Assembly: GCA_031398625.1 (NCBI GenBank)
Contig: JANNNQ010000415.1
Span: 1 to 12,516 of the forward strand
From: CAIUGU01 sp031398625
Lineage (GTDB): Bacteria; Pseudomonadota; Gammaproteobacteria; Steroidobacterales; Steroidobacteraceae
DNA length: 12,516 bases
Direction: 5' to 3'
The notes beneath the pieces are model-generated. The model did no database searches, was not told where the DNA came from, and saw only the letters and a program-made list of their open reading frames with translations. Below, in pieces: positions 1 to 7,225 of this stretch; position 1 is the first letter of the stretch; the number at the start of each line of letters is the position of its first letter. The translations under genes were made by a program, and so were the position numbers.

Positions 1-1233
1 CACCTGAACGGCATGCGGCTCGCGATTGCAGCGACGGATCGCCAGTCCGTGAACGCCTGGGTGGCACACCAGGCGGAAGCCCGCGGCATCGACGTGAACG
101 TGGTGGACGACCGTGAACTCTCCCGCTTCATCATGCCGGCGATCGTCGACCGCTCGCCGATCATCGTTGCGGTGGCAAGCGGTGGCGATGCTCCCGTCCT
201 GACGCGGCGCCTGCGCGAAAAGCTGGAAGCCTTCCTGCCGCACCGCCTGGGCGAGCTCGCGAAATTTGCAGGCCGCCTGCGTGCCAGAGTGAAGCAGCGC
301 CTGCCGCAGGGCGACTCGCGACGGAAGTTCTGGGAGAAATTCTTCGATGGCCCCATTGCTGCGGATGTCCTGGCAGGACGCGATGCCGCGACAGCGGAGC
401 GCAGCATCGAACTGGCGTTGGGGGAAGCAGCAGGCCGCGCAGTCGCGGCTCCCGGCGAAGTCGCCCTGGTGGGCGCAGGGCCAGGCGATCCGGGCTTGCT
501 GACATTGCGGGCACTGCGCGTGCTGCAGAATGCCGATGTCGTGCTGTACGACCGCCTGGTGTCGGATGAAGTCCTCGATCTCGCCCGTCGCGACGCCGAA
601 CGCATCCATGTGGGAAAGGTGGCGGGCGACGCCGCCGGTTCGCAGGAGAAGATCAACGCCCTGCTGGTCGAGCTCGCGCTGGCCGGCAAGCGGGTGTGCC
701 GATTGAAGGGAGGCGATTCCTTCATCTTCGGCCGCGGCGGCGAAGAGCTGGAGACACTTGCGCATCACGGTATCCGGTTCGAGGTGGTCCCCGGCGTCAC
801 TGCTGCGCTGGGTGCGGCGGCGTATGCCGGCATCCCGCTGACGCATCGTGAGCACGCCCAGTCGCTCACGTTCGTGACAGGCCACGGCAAGGACGACGCC
901 GAAGCGCGCGTCGACTGGGCGGCCCTTGCGAAGCCGAACCAGACCGTGGTGTTCTACATGGCCCTCAAGCGTCTCGATCACATCGTGATGCAGCTGCTGC
1001 AGCATGGGGCGCCCGCTGATCGGGCTGCTGCGGTGATCGAGCAGGGCACGTGCGCCGGACAGCGTGTCATCACCGGAACCCTGGCAACCCTCGTTGGCAA
1101 GGTAGCGGCTGCCGGCATCAACTCGCCGAGCCTGCTGATCCTTGGCGAAGTCACGCGACTCCACGAGACGCTGCGCTGGTTCCAGTCCGCAGCCACGGAC
1201 GCAACGCTGGCCCAGGGAAGGTTGTCCGCATGA
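1..1233 (+). CDS. cysG: Siroheme synthase CysG, 5'-truncated by the window edge
   Basis: Makes siroheme, the cofactor of sulfite and nitrite reductases, from uroporphyrinogen III by methylation (SUMT domain), NAD-dependent oxidation and iron insertion. The frame is open from base 1. By alignment from memory with E. coli CysG, about 68 N-terminal residues, including the NAD-binding glycine loop, lie outside the window; the ATG at 13 is internal. Visible are the end of the dehydrogenase/chelatase domain (LAIAATD, NVVD with its catalytic-type Asp), the dimerisation segment with VAVASGG (the Ser matches the CysG serine known to be phosphorylated), and a complete SUMT domain: VGAGPGDPG, YDRLVSDEV, RLKGGDSFIFGRGGEE, VPGVTAALG, GIPLTHR. 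The SUMT loop reads GGDS where GGDP is usual. The stop overlaps the start of the next gene (ATGA), implying translational coupling. Confidence 0.96.
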   Translation, partial: HLNGMRLAIAATDRQSVNAWVAHQAEARGIDVNVVDDRELSRFIMPAIVDRSPIIVAVASGGDAPVLTRRLREKLEAFLPHRLGELAKFAGRLRARVKQRLPQGDSRRKFWEKFFDGPIAADVLAGRDAATAERSIELALGEAAGRAVAAPGEVALVGAGPGDPGLLTLRALRVLQNADVVLYDRLVSDEVLDLARRDAERIHVGKVAGDAAGSQEKINALLVELALAGKRVCRLKGGDSFIFGRGGEELETLAHHGIRFEVVPGVTAALGAAAYAGIPLTHREHAQSLTFVTGHGKDDAEARVDWAALAKPNQTVVFYMALKRLDHIVMQLLQHGAPADRAAAVIEQGTCAGQRVITGTLATLVGKVAAAGINSPSLLILGEVTRLHETLRWFQSAATDATLAQGRLSA

Positions 1234-2273
1234 GCCCCATCCGCATGAGCCCGATCGCCAACGGCTTCGCTGCCGCAGTCGGTTCCACGCCGCTCATCCG
1301 GCTCTCCACGTTCAGTGCGGAGACGGGTTGCGAGATACTGGCCAAGGCCGAGTTCATGAACCCGGGCGGGTCCGTGAAGGATCGCGCTGCGCTCGCGATC
1401 ATCGAAGATGCCGAACGCAGCGGCCGGCTCAGGCCCGGTGGCACGGTCGTCGAAGGCACGGCCGGCAATACCGGCATCGGTCTCGCCCATGTCTGCAACG
1501 CACGGGGTTACAAGCTCGTCATCGCGATGCCGGACAACCAGTCCGAAGAGAAATTCCTGCTGCTGGCGACGCTCGGGGCCGACGTGCGACGGATCAAGAC
1601 CGTGCCGTACAGCGACCCCAATCACTACCAGCGGGTCGCCCAGCGCCTGGCGCTGGAACTGCCTGAAGCAGTGTGGGCGAACCAGTTCGACAACACGGCG
1701 AATCGCGATGCCCACGAACGCACCACGGGCCCGGAGATCTGGGCGCAGACCGAGGGCAAGGTCGATGCCTTCGTGACTTCGACCGGTACCGGTGGCACGC
1801 TGGGCGGCGTTTCGCGTTATCTCAAGCGGCAGAACGCCAAGGTGCTCACTGTCCTCGCGGACCCGCAGGGCAGCTCGCTGTACGAGTGGGTATTGAATGG
1901 CCAGTTGCAGGTAACGGGTCCGGGTTCGATCACGGAAGGCATCGGCATCGGCCGGGTGACCGCGAACCTCGAGGGCGCACCGCTCGATACAGCCGTGCAT
2001 GTGAACGATGCCGAGTGTGTACAGTACGTTTACCGCCTGCTGCGGGAGGAAGGCCTGTTCCTCGGCAGCACCAGCGGCGTCAATGTCGCCGCGGCCGTGC
2101 AGGTGGCGCGGCGTCTCGGGCCCGGCCACACGATCGTCACGATCCTGTGCGATACGGGCGCCAAGTATCAGTCACGTCTCTTCGATCGCAAGTGGCTTGC
2201 GGAGAAGGGCCTCAACGAGAGTATCGACAGTGTCGAACCCGGTATCCGAACCAATGCCCGAGCCCATGGTTAA
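1230..2273 (+). CDS. Cysteine synthase (PLP-dependent O-acetylserine sulfhydrylase family)
   Basis: Fold-type II PLP enzyme of 347 residues that most likely joins sulfide to O-acetylserine to give cysteine in the cytoplasm. Lys50 in NPGGSVKDR is the expected Schiff-base lysine. EGTAGNTGIG (75-84) is the substrate loop, GTGGT (186-190) the PLP phosphate loop, and GSTSG (279-283) holds the residue near the PLP ring nitrogen. The EGTAGNTGIGLAHVC form of the loop resembles the mitochondrial/fungal-like cysteine synthase subgroup more than classical CysK (EPTSGNTG), so a specialised donor cannot be excluded. ATG 1230 is chosen because it forms an ATGA overlap with cysG; ATG 1245 is an alternative. 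The reading frame stays open upstream into cysG, but that part is not expected to be coding. Pairing with cysG supports a sulfur-assimilation role. Confidence 0.93.
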   Translation: MSPIRMSPIANGFAAAVGSTPLIRLSTFSAETGCEILAKAEFMNPGGSVKDRAALAIIEDAERSGRLRPGGTVVEGTAGNTGIGLAHVCNARGYKLVIAMPDNQSEEKFLLLATLGADVRRIKTVPYSDPNHYQRVAQRLALELPEAVWANQFDNTANRDAHERTTGPEIWAQTEGKVDAFVTSTGTGGTLGGVSRYLKRQNAKVLTVLADPQGSSLYEWVLNGQLQVTGPGSITEGIGIGRVTANLEGAPLDTAVHVNDAECVQYVYRLLREEGLFLGSTSGVNVAAAVQVARRLGPGHTIVTILCDTGAKYQSRLFDRKWLAEKGLNESIDSVEPGIRTNARAHG

Positions 2274-3369
2274 GCCTTTCGAGCGTCCGGCCATCACCAC
2301 CGACGTCGTCATCGTCGGTGCGGGCCCCTGCGGCCTGTTCCAGGTGTTCGAACTCGGCCTGCTGGGGCTGAAGGCGCAGGTCGTCGATGCCCTCGGCGCG
2401 ACCGGCGGCCAGTGCATCGAGCTGTATCCCGACAAACCGATCTACGACATCCCGGCCGTGCCCGTGTGCACGGGCCAGGAGCTCACCGACCGGCTGCTCG
2501 AGCAGATCAAGCCGTTCCATCCCGAGTTCCATCTCGGGCAGGAAGTGACCACGGTCGAGAAGCAGGAGAACGGCCGCTTCAAGGTCGGCACGAACGCCGG
2601 CACGCTGTTCGAAGCGGGCGCAGTCGTGATCGCGGGCGGCGTCGGTTCGTTCCAGCCTCGCAAGCTCGATGTGCCGGGTGCTGCCGAACTCGAGCACCAG
2701 GCCGTGCACTATCGCGTGCGCGACCCGCAATCTTTCAAGGACAAGGATCTCGTCATCCTCGGCGGCGGCGATTCCGCGCTCGACTGGGCACTGGCGCTAG
2801 TCGACGTCGCCAACAGCGTCGTGCTCGTCCATCGTCGGCCGGATTTCCGTGGTGCACCGGCATCGGTTGCCAGGCTCATGGCCCTGCGCGACGAGCATCG
2901 CGCCGATGTCCTCATTGGTTCGGTGAAGGAGCTGCAGCAGGAAAATGGCGAGCTCAAGGCCGTGCGCGTCCAGGGTGGCGACGGGGTCGTACGCAGCGTC
3001 GATGCGCAGCAGGTGCTCGTTTTCTACGGGCTGTCGCCGAAGCTCGGGCCCATCGCCGAGTGGGGTCTTGAACTCAACAAGAAGCAGCTCACCGTCAACA
3101 TGTCCACGTTCCAGACGAACGTGCCGGGCATCTATGCCGTCGGTGACATCAATACCTATCCGGGCAAGAAGAAGCTGATTCTCTCCGGTTTCCACGAAGC
3201 CGCACTGGCTGCCTTCGCGATCAAGGAATACCTCGAGCCGGGCAAGAAGGTGCACCTGCAGTACACCACCACGAGCCCGATCATGCACAAGCGGCTGGGC
3301 GTCGGGCCGGAAGGCGAGGCCCATGAAGCCAAGGCCTCTGACGTCGAGCGCAAGGCAGCGGCAGGCTAG
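2254..3369 (+). CDS. Ferredoxin/flavodoxin-NADP reductase, thioredoxin-reductase-like type
   Basis: Flavoprotein of 371 residues that moves electrons between NADPH and ferredoxin or flavodoxin. The FAD dinucleotide loop VGAGPCG is at 21-27, GGQCIELYPDKPIYDIP at 51-67, the NADPH loop GGGDSALDWAL at 170-180, and the second FAD motif GIYAVGDIN at 292-300. The redox CxxC that thioredoxin reductases carry after the VHY strand is absent (VHYRVRDPQSF at 151-161). This separates it from TrxB and places it with YumC/FNR2-type reductases. The C-terminal YTTTSPIMHKRLGV segment is typical of proteobacterial members; a charged tail of about 20 residues follows. The start overlaps the cysteine synthase end by 20 bp; ATG 2266 (8-bp overlap) is equally possible, and neither has a clear Shine-Dalgarno. 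Its position suggests electron supply for sulfite reduction, which is inference. Confidence 0.92.
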   Translation: MPEPMVKPFERPAITTDVVIVGAGPCGLFQVFELGLLGLKAQVVDALGATGGQCIELYPDKPIYDIPAVPVCTGQELTDRLLEQIKPFHPEFHLGQEVTTVEKQENGRFKVGTNAGTLFEAGAVVIAGGVGSFQPRKLDVPGAAELEHQAVHYRVRDPQSFKDKDLVILGGGDSALDWALALVDVANSVVLVHRRPDFRGAPASVARLMALRDEHRADVLIGSVKELQQENGELKAVRVQGGDGVVRSVDAQQVLVFYGLSPKLGPIAEWGLELNKKQLTVNMSTFQTNVPGIYAVGDINTYPGKKKLILSGFHEAALAAFAIKEYLEPGKKVHLQYTTTSPIMHKRLGVGPEGEAHEAKASDVERKAAAG

Positions 3370-3372
3370 GAG
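3368..3372 (+). promoter_or_regulatory. Shine-Dalgarno AGGAG of the small membrane protein gene
   Basis: AGGAG lies 6 nt before the ATG at 3379 and overlaps the stop codon of the reductase gene. It is the main reason to accept the short reading frame that follows as a real gene. Confidence 0.7.
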
Positions 3373-3378
3373 CCAGCA

Positions 3379-3519
3379 ATGAGGATCGCGGCCATCCTGA
3401 TCCTCCTCGCGGCGATCGTGTACATGGGGGTGCTGTTGTTCGGCTTCTGGCAGAACAGCCGCAAGCCGTTGCCGAAGAACCTGCCGCCGCCGTTGCCTGA
3501 TGATCCGGAAGATCCCTGA
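3379..3519 (+). CDS. Small single-pass membrane protein, 46 residues, unknown function
   Basis: Not recognised as a named family. It has a hydrophobic N-terminal span at about 3-24 (IAAILILLAAIVYMGVLLFG), then a Trp, a short basic stretch (RKPLPK) and a proline-rich acidic tail ending PDDPEDP. It looks like a membrane-anchored peptide with the N terminus outside and the tail in the cytoplasm by the positive-inside rule, though this is a prediction. It starts 9 bp after the reductase stop with a strong AGGAG, and its last 20 bp overlap the start of the MFS gene, so it fits as a translationally coupled member of the operon. It could support the reductase or the transporter, but the sequence does not say which. 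Confidence 0.72.
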   Translation: MRIAAILILLAAIVYMGVLLFGFWQNSRKPLPKNLPPPLPDDPEDP

Positions 3520-4714
3520 AGGCGCTCCCGCGTACCTCGAACGCGGGACCGCTGTTTTCCGCCGCGCCAACTGGGCGCTCTTCCTCGCCGCCTTCTCCAT
3601 CTTCGCGTCGCTGTACTCGGTGCAGCCGCTGCTGCCCGTCTTTGCCGGGCAGTTCGGCGTCGGCGCAGGTGGCAGCAGTCTCTCGCTCTCGGTGACCACG
3701 GCAACGCTCGCCATCGCGATGATCGTGGCCGGGGCGATCGCCGACAGCGTCGGGCGCAAGCGCCTCATGTTCGTGTCGCTGTTGCTGACAGCCCTGCTCA
3801 ATTTCCTCGTGGCGCTTGCGCCGACGTGGACGGGACTGCTGGTTGCGCGCGGCCTGATGGGCCTGGTGCTGTCGGGCATTCCTGCGGTCGCCATGGCATA
3901 CATCGCGGAAGAAGTCGAGCCGAGGGCAGCCGGATTCGCGATGGGACTTTACATCGGGGGAACGGCGATCGGAGGCATGGCGGGACGCCTGCTCATCGGC
4001 GTGGTGGCGGATCTCGCGTCGTGGCGGGTGGCCATCGGCATGATCGGCGTGCTCGTGTTGCTCAGCGCCGTGTTGCTGCTACGCCTGCTGCCCGAGTCGG
4101 CGCATTTCACGCGGCGCCCTTTCCGGCTCAATCAACTGCTGCCGGGGCTCGCCGTGTCGTTCCGCGATCCGGGTCTGCGCTGGCTCTTCGTGCAGGCGTT
4201 CCTGTTGATGGGGAGCTTCATCACCGTCTACAACTATCTGGGCTTCCGGCTCTCGATCGCACCCTACCTGTTGAGTCAATCCGCGATCGCCTTCGTTTTC
4301 CTGAGTTATCTCGTCGGCACTGGCAGTTCGGCGTGGGCGGGTGGACTGGCAGACCGCATCGGCCGCCACAAGGTGCTCCTGTGCATGGTCCTGGTCATGG
4401 GCGCGGGCGTTGCTGCCATGGCCCTCACCCCGCTTGCCGCAGTAATAGCGGGCGTGGTGATTCTCACGTCCGGTTTCTTCGGCGCCCACGCGATTGCGAG
4501 CGGCTGGGTCGGGCAGCGGGCAAGGGAAGCGAAAGCGCAGGCGTCCTCGCTCTACCTCTTTTTCTACTACATGGGTTCGAGCCTCATCGGTACCGCAGGC
4601 GGATGGGCATGGAATGCACATGCCTGGCCCGGCGTCAGCCTGGTCGTCGGCATCACGCTCATCGTTGCGCTGGGTGTGGCCATGCGCCTGTTCGCCCTGT
4701 CGCCACCACCTTGA
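3500..4714 (+). CDS. MFS transporter, YnfM/arabinose-efflux-like
   Basis: Inner-membrane major facilitator of 404 residues, the normal length for a 12-span carrier. The two-fold repeat shows in two copies of the cytoplasmic motif A: GAIADSVGRKRLMF (about 78-91) in the N half and GGLADRIGRHK (about 281-291) in the C half. Whole stretches resemble E. coli YnfM as remembered: ERGTAVFRRAN before span 1, SVQPLLPV, MGLYIGGTAIGGMAGRL, LLMGSFITVYNYLGFRL and ASSLYLFFYYMGSS. Substrate unknown; relatives are usually annotated as putative efflux carriers. The ATG at 3500 keeps the conserved pre-span-1 segment and overlaps the small membrane protein gene by 20 bp. No good ribosome site precedes it, which fits translational coupling. 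It is the last gene of the run. Confidence 0.92.
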   Translation: MIRKIPEGAPAYLERGTAVFRRANWALFLAAFSIFASLYSVQPLLPVFAGQFGVGAGGSSLSLSVTTATLAIAMIVAGAIADSVGRKRLMFVSLLLTALLNFLVALAPTWTGLLVARGLMGLVLSGIPAVAMAYIAEEVEPRAAGFAMGLYIGGTAIGGMAGRLLIGVVADLASWRVAIGMIGVLVLLSAVLLLRLLPESAHFTRRPFRLNQLLPGLAVSFRDPGLRWLFVQAFLLMGSFITVYNYLGFRLSIAPYLLSQSAIAFVFLSYLVGTGSSAWAGGLADRIGRHKVLLCMVLVMGAGVAAMALTPLAAVIAGVVILTSGFFGAHAIASGWVGQRAREAKAQASSLYLFFYYMGSSLIGTAGGWAWNAHAWPGVSLVVGITLIVALGVAMRLFALSPPP

Positions 4715-4729
4715 ACTTCCGCAGGCAGG

Positions 4730-4748
4730 GCAGCATCTGTCATGCTGC
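4730..4748 (+). terminator. Possible 7-bp hairpin after the MFS gene (overlaps the Pho box)
   Basis: GCAGCAT (4730-4736) and ATGCTGC (4742-4748) form a perfect 7-bp inverted repeat with loop CTGTC, 15 bp after the MFS stop. No T-tract follows, so it is a weak intrinsic terminator candidate. It shares bases with the predicted PhoB site, so it may instead be incidental or part of the operator. Confidence 0.3.
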
Positions 4749-4754
4749 AGTCAC
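4737..4754 (+). promoter_or_regulatory. Predicted Pho box (PhoB binding site) upstream of the PhoX-like gene
   Basis: The sequence CTGTCAT-GCTG-CAGTCAC has two 7-bp direct half-sites separated by 4 bp. This is the layout of the PhoB consensus (CTGTCAT, 4 AT-rich bases, CTGTCAT or its variants ending AC). The first half-site is exact and the second differs at one base (A for T at its second position). The 4-bp spacer is GC-rich rather than AT-rich. It points toward the phosphatase gene that starts 22 bp downstream. A convincing -10 at the usual distance is not visible and the site is unusually close to the start codon, so the transcript would have a very short or no leader. Confidence 0.65.
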
Positions 4755-4776
4755 CCGTGCATGACACGCTTCGCCC

Positions 4777-6804
4777 ATGAGCAATTCACCCGCTGATCCG
4801 CGCTATTTCGGCAACATTCTCGAGCAACGCCTGACCCGTCGCGGGGTGTTGCAGGGAGCGCTCGCGGCTGCGCCGCTGCTCGCGGGAGGGTGGCAATGGA
4901 GTCCGGTTGCTGCTGCCGCCGCTCCGGGCCTGACCTTCACCTCCATCCAGGGCGGCAAGGACGACCGCGTCGTGCTCCCTCCGGGCTACACGTCTGATGT
5001 CGTGATCCGCTGGGGAGAGAGTCTCTATCCGGGAACGCCGGACCTGGACGCCTCATCGATTGCCGGTGGTGGACTGGTGACCGCCACTGCGGCCGCCCGA
5101 CAGGCCCGGCAGTTCGGCTACAACTGCGATGCCATTCACTACTTTCCGCTGCGGGCCGGTTCGAATGGGGTCCTGTGCGTCAACAACGAGTACACCAACG
5201 ACAACCTGCTGTTTCCCGGTTACGGTGGATCCGGAGCCAGGGCCACGTGGCTTGAGAAATTCGTGCGTGCCTATCCTGAAAGCGTGGCCTTCGCGAAGGC
5301 CGCTCACGGTGTATCCGTGGTCGCGGTTGGACGCGAAGGGCGGGGCGCTGCGTCGTGGACTGCGGACAAGTCTTCGCGCTTCAACCGCAGGATCACGGCC
5401 GATACGCCAATGGCGCTGCACGGTCCCGCGCGGGGCGCCGATCTGCTGCGAACGCACAGCGATCCCGATGCCGTACGCGTCAACGGCACGATCGGCAACT
5501 GTGCCGGTGGCAGGACACCGTGGGGCACATTTCTTTCAGCCGAAGAGAACATCGAGGACTATTTCGGCAACTACCGGGCCTTGAAAGCGCGCCGTGACGT
5601 GGACCGCGAGATCCTGGACGCTCACCGGCGCTTCTGGCTGTGGGAAACCGCATCGGCACATGGCTGGGAGTTCGTGGACCCGCGCTTCGATGCGGGCCAG
5701 GAGCCCGCGGAGGCGCTGCGTTTCGGCTGGGTCGTCGAGATCGATCCGCGCGATCCTGCGAAGATGCCAAAGAAGCGCACTGCCCTTGGCAGGTTCGCCC
5801 ATGAAGGGGCGAGTCCGATCGTTGCCGCCAACGGGCGTATCGTCGTTTACATGGGTGATGACGAGAAGTTCGAGTACGTCTACAAGTTCGTGTCCCGGAA
5901 TGCGTTTGATGCGCGCAATCCCGCAGCCAATACGGACCTGCTGGACGAGGGAGTGCTGCATGCGGCGCGGTTCAACGCGGATGGCACCGGCGAGTGGTTG
6001 CCGCTCGTGCATGACCCGAAAGGCCCCCTCAACGAAGCTACCGGCTTCCGCAGCCAGGCGGATGTCGTCATCAAGGCGCGCGCCGCGGCGGATGTGCTGG
6101 GAGCGACACCGATGGACCGGCCCGAGGATGTCGAGCCCAATCCGGTGAACGGCCGCATCTATATTGCCTGCACGAACAACGAGAACCGTTCCGGCGGCAC
6201 GCTGGAGGTCAACGGGCGGACGATCGGCCTCGGACCGAATGCCGCGAATCCGCGTCGTGCCAACCAATGGGGCCACATCATCGAGCTGACCGAGGCCGAA
6301 GGCGATCACAGCGGCACGAAGTTCCGGTGGGAAGTGTTCCTGCTGGCAGGCGATCCTGCACGTGGCAAGATCATCACGCGGCTCGAGGACATCAAGCCGG
6401 GAGAGATCGGTGGCGACCAGGTGTACTACGCGGGCTTCGCCGACGCGAGCCGGCTGAGTCCGATCGGATCTCCCGACAACCTGGGTTTCGACCGGGCCGG
6501 CAATCTCTGGATCATCACCGACGGCACGCAGCCGAACGATACCAATGACGGCTGCTTCGTCTGCCCGACGAGTGGCCCTGAACGCGGTCTGCTCCGGCAG
6601 TTCATGAGTGGTCCCGTCGGTGCCGAAGTCTGCGGCTGCGAGTTCACGCCCGACGACCGCACGCTGTTCCTCGCCATCCAGCACCCGGGAGAAGCCGGTA
6701 ACCCGAAGGAACCGAAGAGCAACTGGCCCGACGGCGGTGATTCCCAGCCTCGCCCCAGCGTCATCGCCGTCCGCCGCGAAGACGGGGGAGTGATCGGCAG
6801 CTGA
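4777..6804 (+). CDS. phoX: PhoX-family (DUF839) alkaline phosphatase, Tat-exported
   Basis: Secreted protein of 675 residues, the usual PhoX size. The N terminus has a twin-arginine signal: LTRRGVLQG (Arg21-Arg22), an Ala/Leu-rich core, then a likely cleavage region near AAAAAP (45-50). Tat export suits PhoX, which folds with metal cofactors (calcium and iron) in the cytoplasm. Family hallmarks seen are CVNNEYTNDNLLFP (Glu138), GNCAGGRTPWGTFLSAEEN (Cys242, Glu256/257), RFAHEGASP (His342/Glu343), RPEDVEPNPVNGRIYIACT and SPDNLGFDRAGNLWIITDG near the C terminus. Known PhoX enzymes use Glu and Cys metal ligands and release phosphate from organic phosphoesters in the periplasm. Some DUF839 proteins are of unknown activity, so the enzyme role rests on these motifs plus the upstream Pho box. 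No Shine-Dalgarno precedes ATG 4777; it is the only Met before the RR motif. Confidence 0.88.
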   Translation: MSNSPADPRYFGNILEQRLTRRGVLQGALAAAPLLAGGWQWSPVAAAAAPGLTFTSIQGGKDDRVVLPPGYTSDVVIRWGESLYPGTPDLDASSIAGGGLVTATAAARQARQFGYNCDAIHYFPLRAGSNGVLCVNNEYTNDNLLFPGYGGSGARATWLEKFVRAYPESVAFAKAAHGVSVVAVGREGRGAASWTADKSSRFNRRITADTPMALHGPARGADLLRTHSDPDAVRVNGTIGNCAGGRTPWGTFLSAEENIEDYFGNYRALKARRDVDREILDAHRRFWLWETASAHGWEFVDPRFDAGQEPAEALRFGWVVEIDPRDPAKMPKKRTALGRFAHEGASPIVAANGRIVVYMGDDEKFEYVYKFVSRNAFDARNPAANTDLLDEGVLHAARFNADGTGEWLPLVHDPKGPLNEATGFRSQADVVIKARAAADVLGATPMDRPEDVEPNPVNGRIYIACTNNENRSGGTLEVNGRTIGLGPNAANPRRANQWGHIIELTEAEGDHSGTKFRWEVFLLAGDPARGKIITRLEDIKPGEIGGDQVYYAGFADASRLSPIGSPDNLGFDRAGNLWIITDGTQPNDTNDGCFVCPTSGPERGLLRQFMSGPVGAEVCGCEFTPDDRTLFLAIQHPGEAGNPKEPKSNWPDGGDSQPRPSVIAVRREDGGVIGS

Positions 6805-6807
6805 TTG

Positions 6808-7215
6808 CTACGTTCCGGAAACGGTTTCAAACTGCGGCAGCCCGTCGGTGATCACCACCCACGACAGCTTGTCGCATACCCAGATGTGGCACGCGGGTCG
6901 CAGGGCCTCCGGATCATCGAGCGTCGCCAAGGTGAGGTCGATTTCCCCGGGCCGCTGCTCGTGCGCATAGGTCAGCGAGCTACCGCAGTTCCGGCAGAAT
7001 CCGCGCGACACCCCCGGTGAAGAGTGATGCACGGCCAGGTTTCCCCGGGTCACCGCGAACTGAACGTCAGTAAATGTCCCCCAGGGCACCACGGGCGCCC
7101 CCGCAGCGCGACGACAACTGGCACAGTGACAGAAGCAGAGATGCGACGGATCGCCCGCGACCGAATATCTCACGCTGCCGCAGAAGCATCCACCCTGGCG
7201 GACGAGCCCGTTCAT
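6808..7215 (-). CDS. GFA / CENP-V domain zinc protein
   Basis: Small cytoplasmic protein of 135 residues from the glutathione-dependent formaldehyde-activating (GFA) family. All seven cysteines of the classic pattern are present: Cys10 and Cys12 (GGCFCGSVRY), Cys29, Cys31 and Cys34 (CHCASC), and Cys74 and Cys77 (FCRNCGSSL). In the founding Gfa protein the outer pairs hold a structural zinc and the middle trio a second site that glutathione can occupy. Most family members have no proven substrate, and spontaneous S-hydroxymethylglutathione formation has cast doubt on the original activity, so only the family is called. It is the last gene of the leftward operon, 10 bp after the DUF748 gene, with GAAGG just before its ATG. 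It ends 3 bp from the phoX stop on the other strand. Confidence 0.9.
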   Translation of the reverse strand: MNGLVRQGGCFCGSVRYSVAGDPSHLCFCHCASCRRAAGAPVVPWGTFTDVQFAVTRGNLAVHHSSPGVSRGFCRNCGSSLTYAHEQRPGEIDLTLATLDDPEALRPACHIWVCDKLSWVVITDGLPQFETVSGT

Positions 7216-7225
7216 GATCCTTCAT

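Noticed and set aside
978..2129. Open frame of 383 codons on the - strand opposite cysG and the cysteine synthase gene
   Set aside because: It lies antisense to two well-supported genes; the composition is Arg/His/Ala-rich and shows no family motif, as expected of a shadow frame in high-GC DNA.
2254..3369. Calling the flavin reductase a thioredoxin reductase
   Set aside because: The redox-active CxxC expected after the VHY strand is absent and the C-terminal segment is of ferredoxin-NADP reductase type.
5536..6684. Open frame of 382 codons on the - strand opposite the phoX gene
   Set aside because: No protein family pattern, and the + strand protein has conserved motifs throughout the same interval.
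6813..6820. Palindrome TTCCGGAA between the convergent genes as a bidirectional terminator
   Set aside because: It has no loop and no T-tract and lies inside the last codons of the GFA gene; an 8-bp palindrome is expected by chance.
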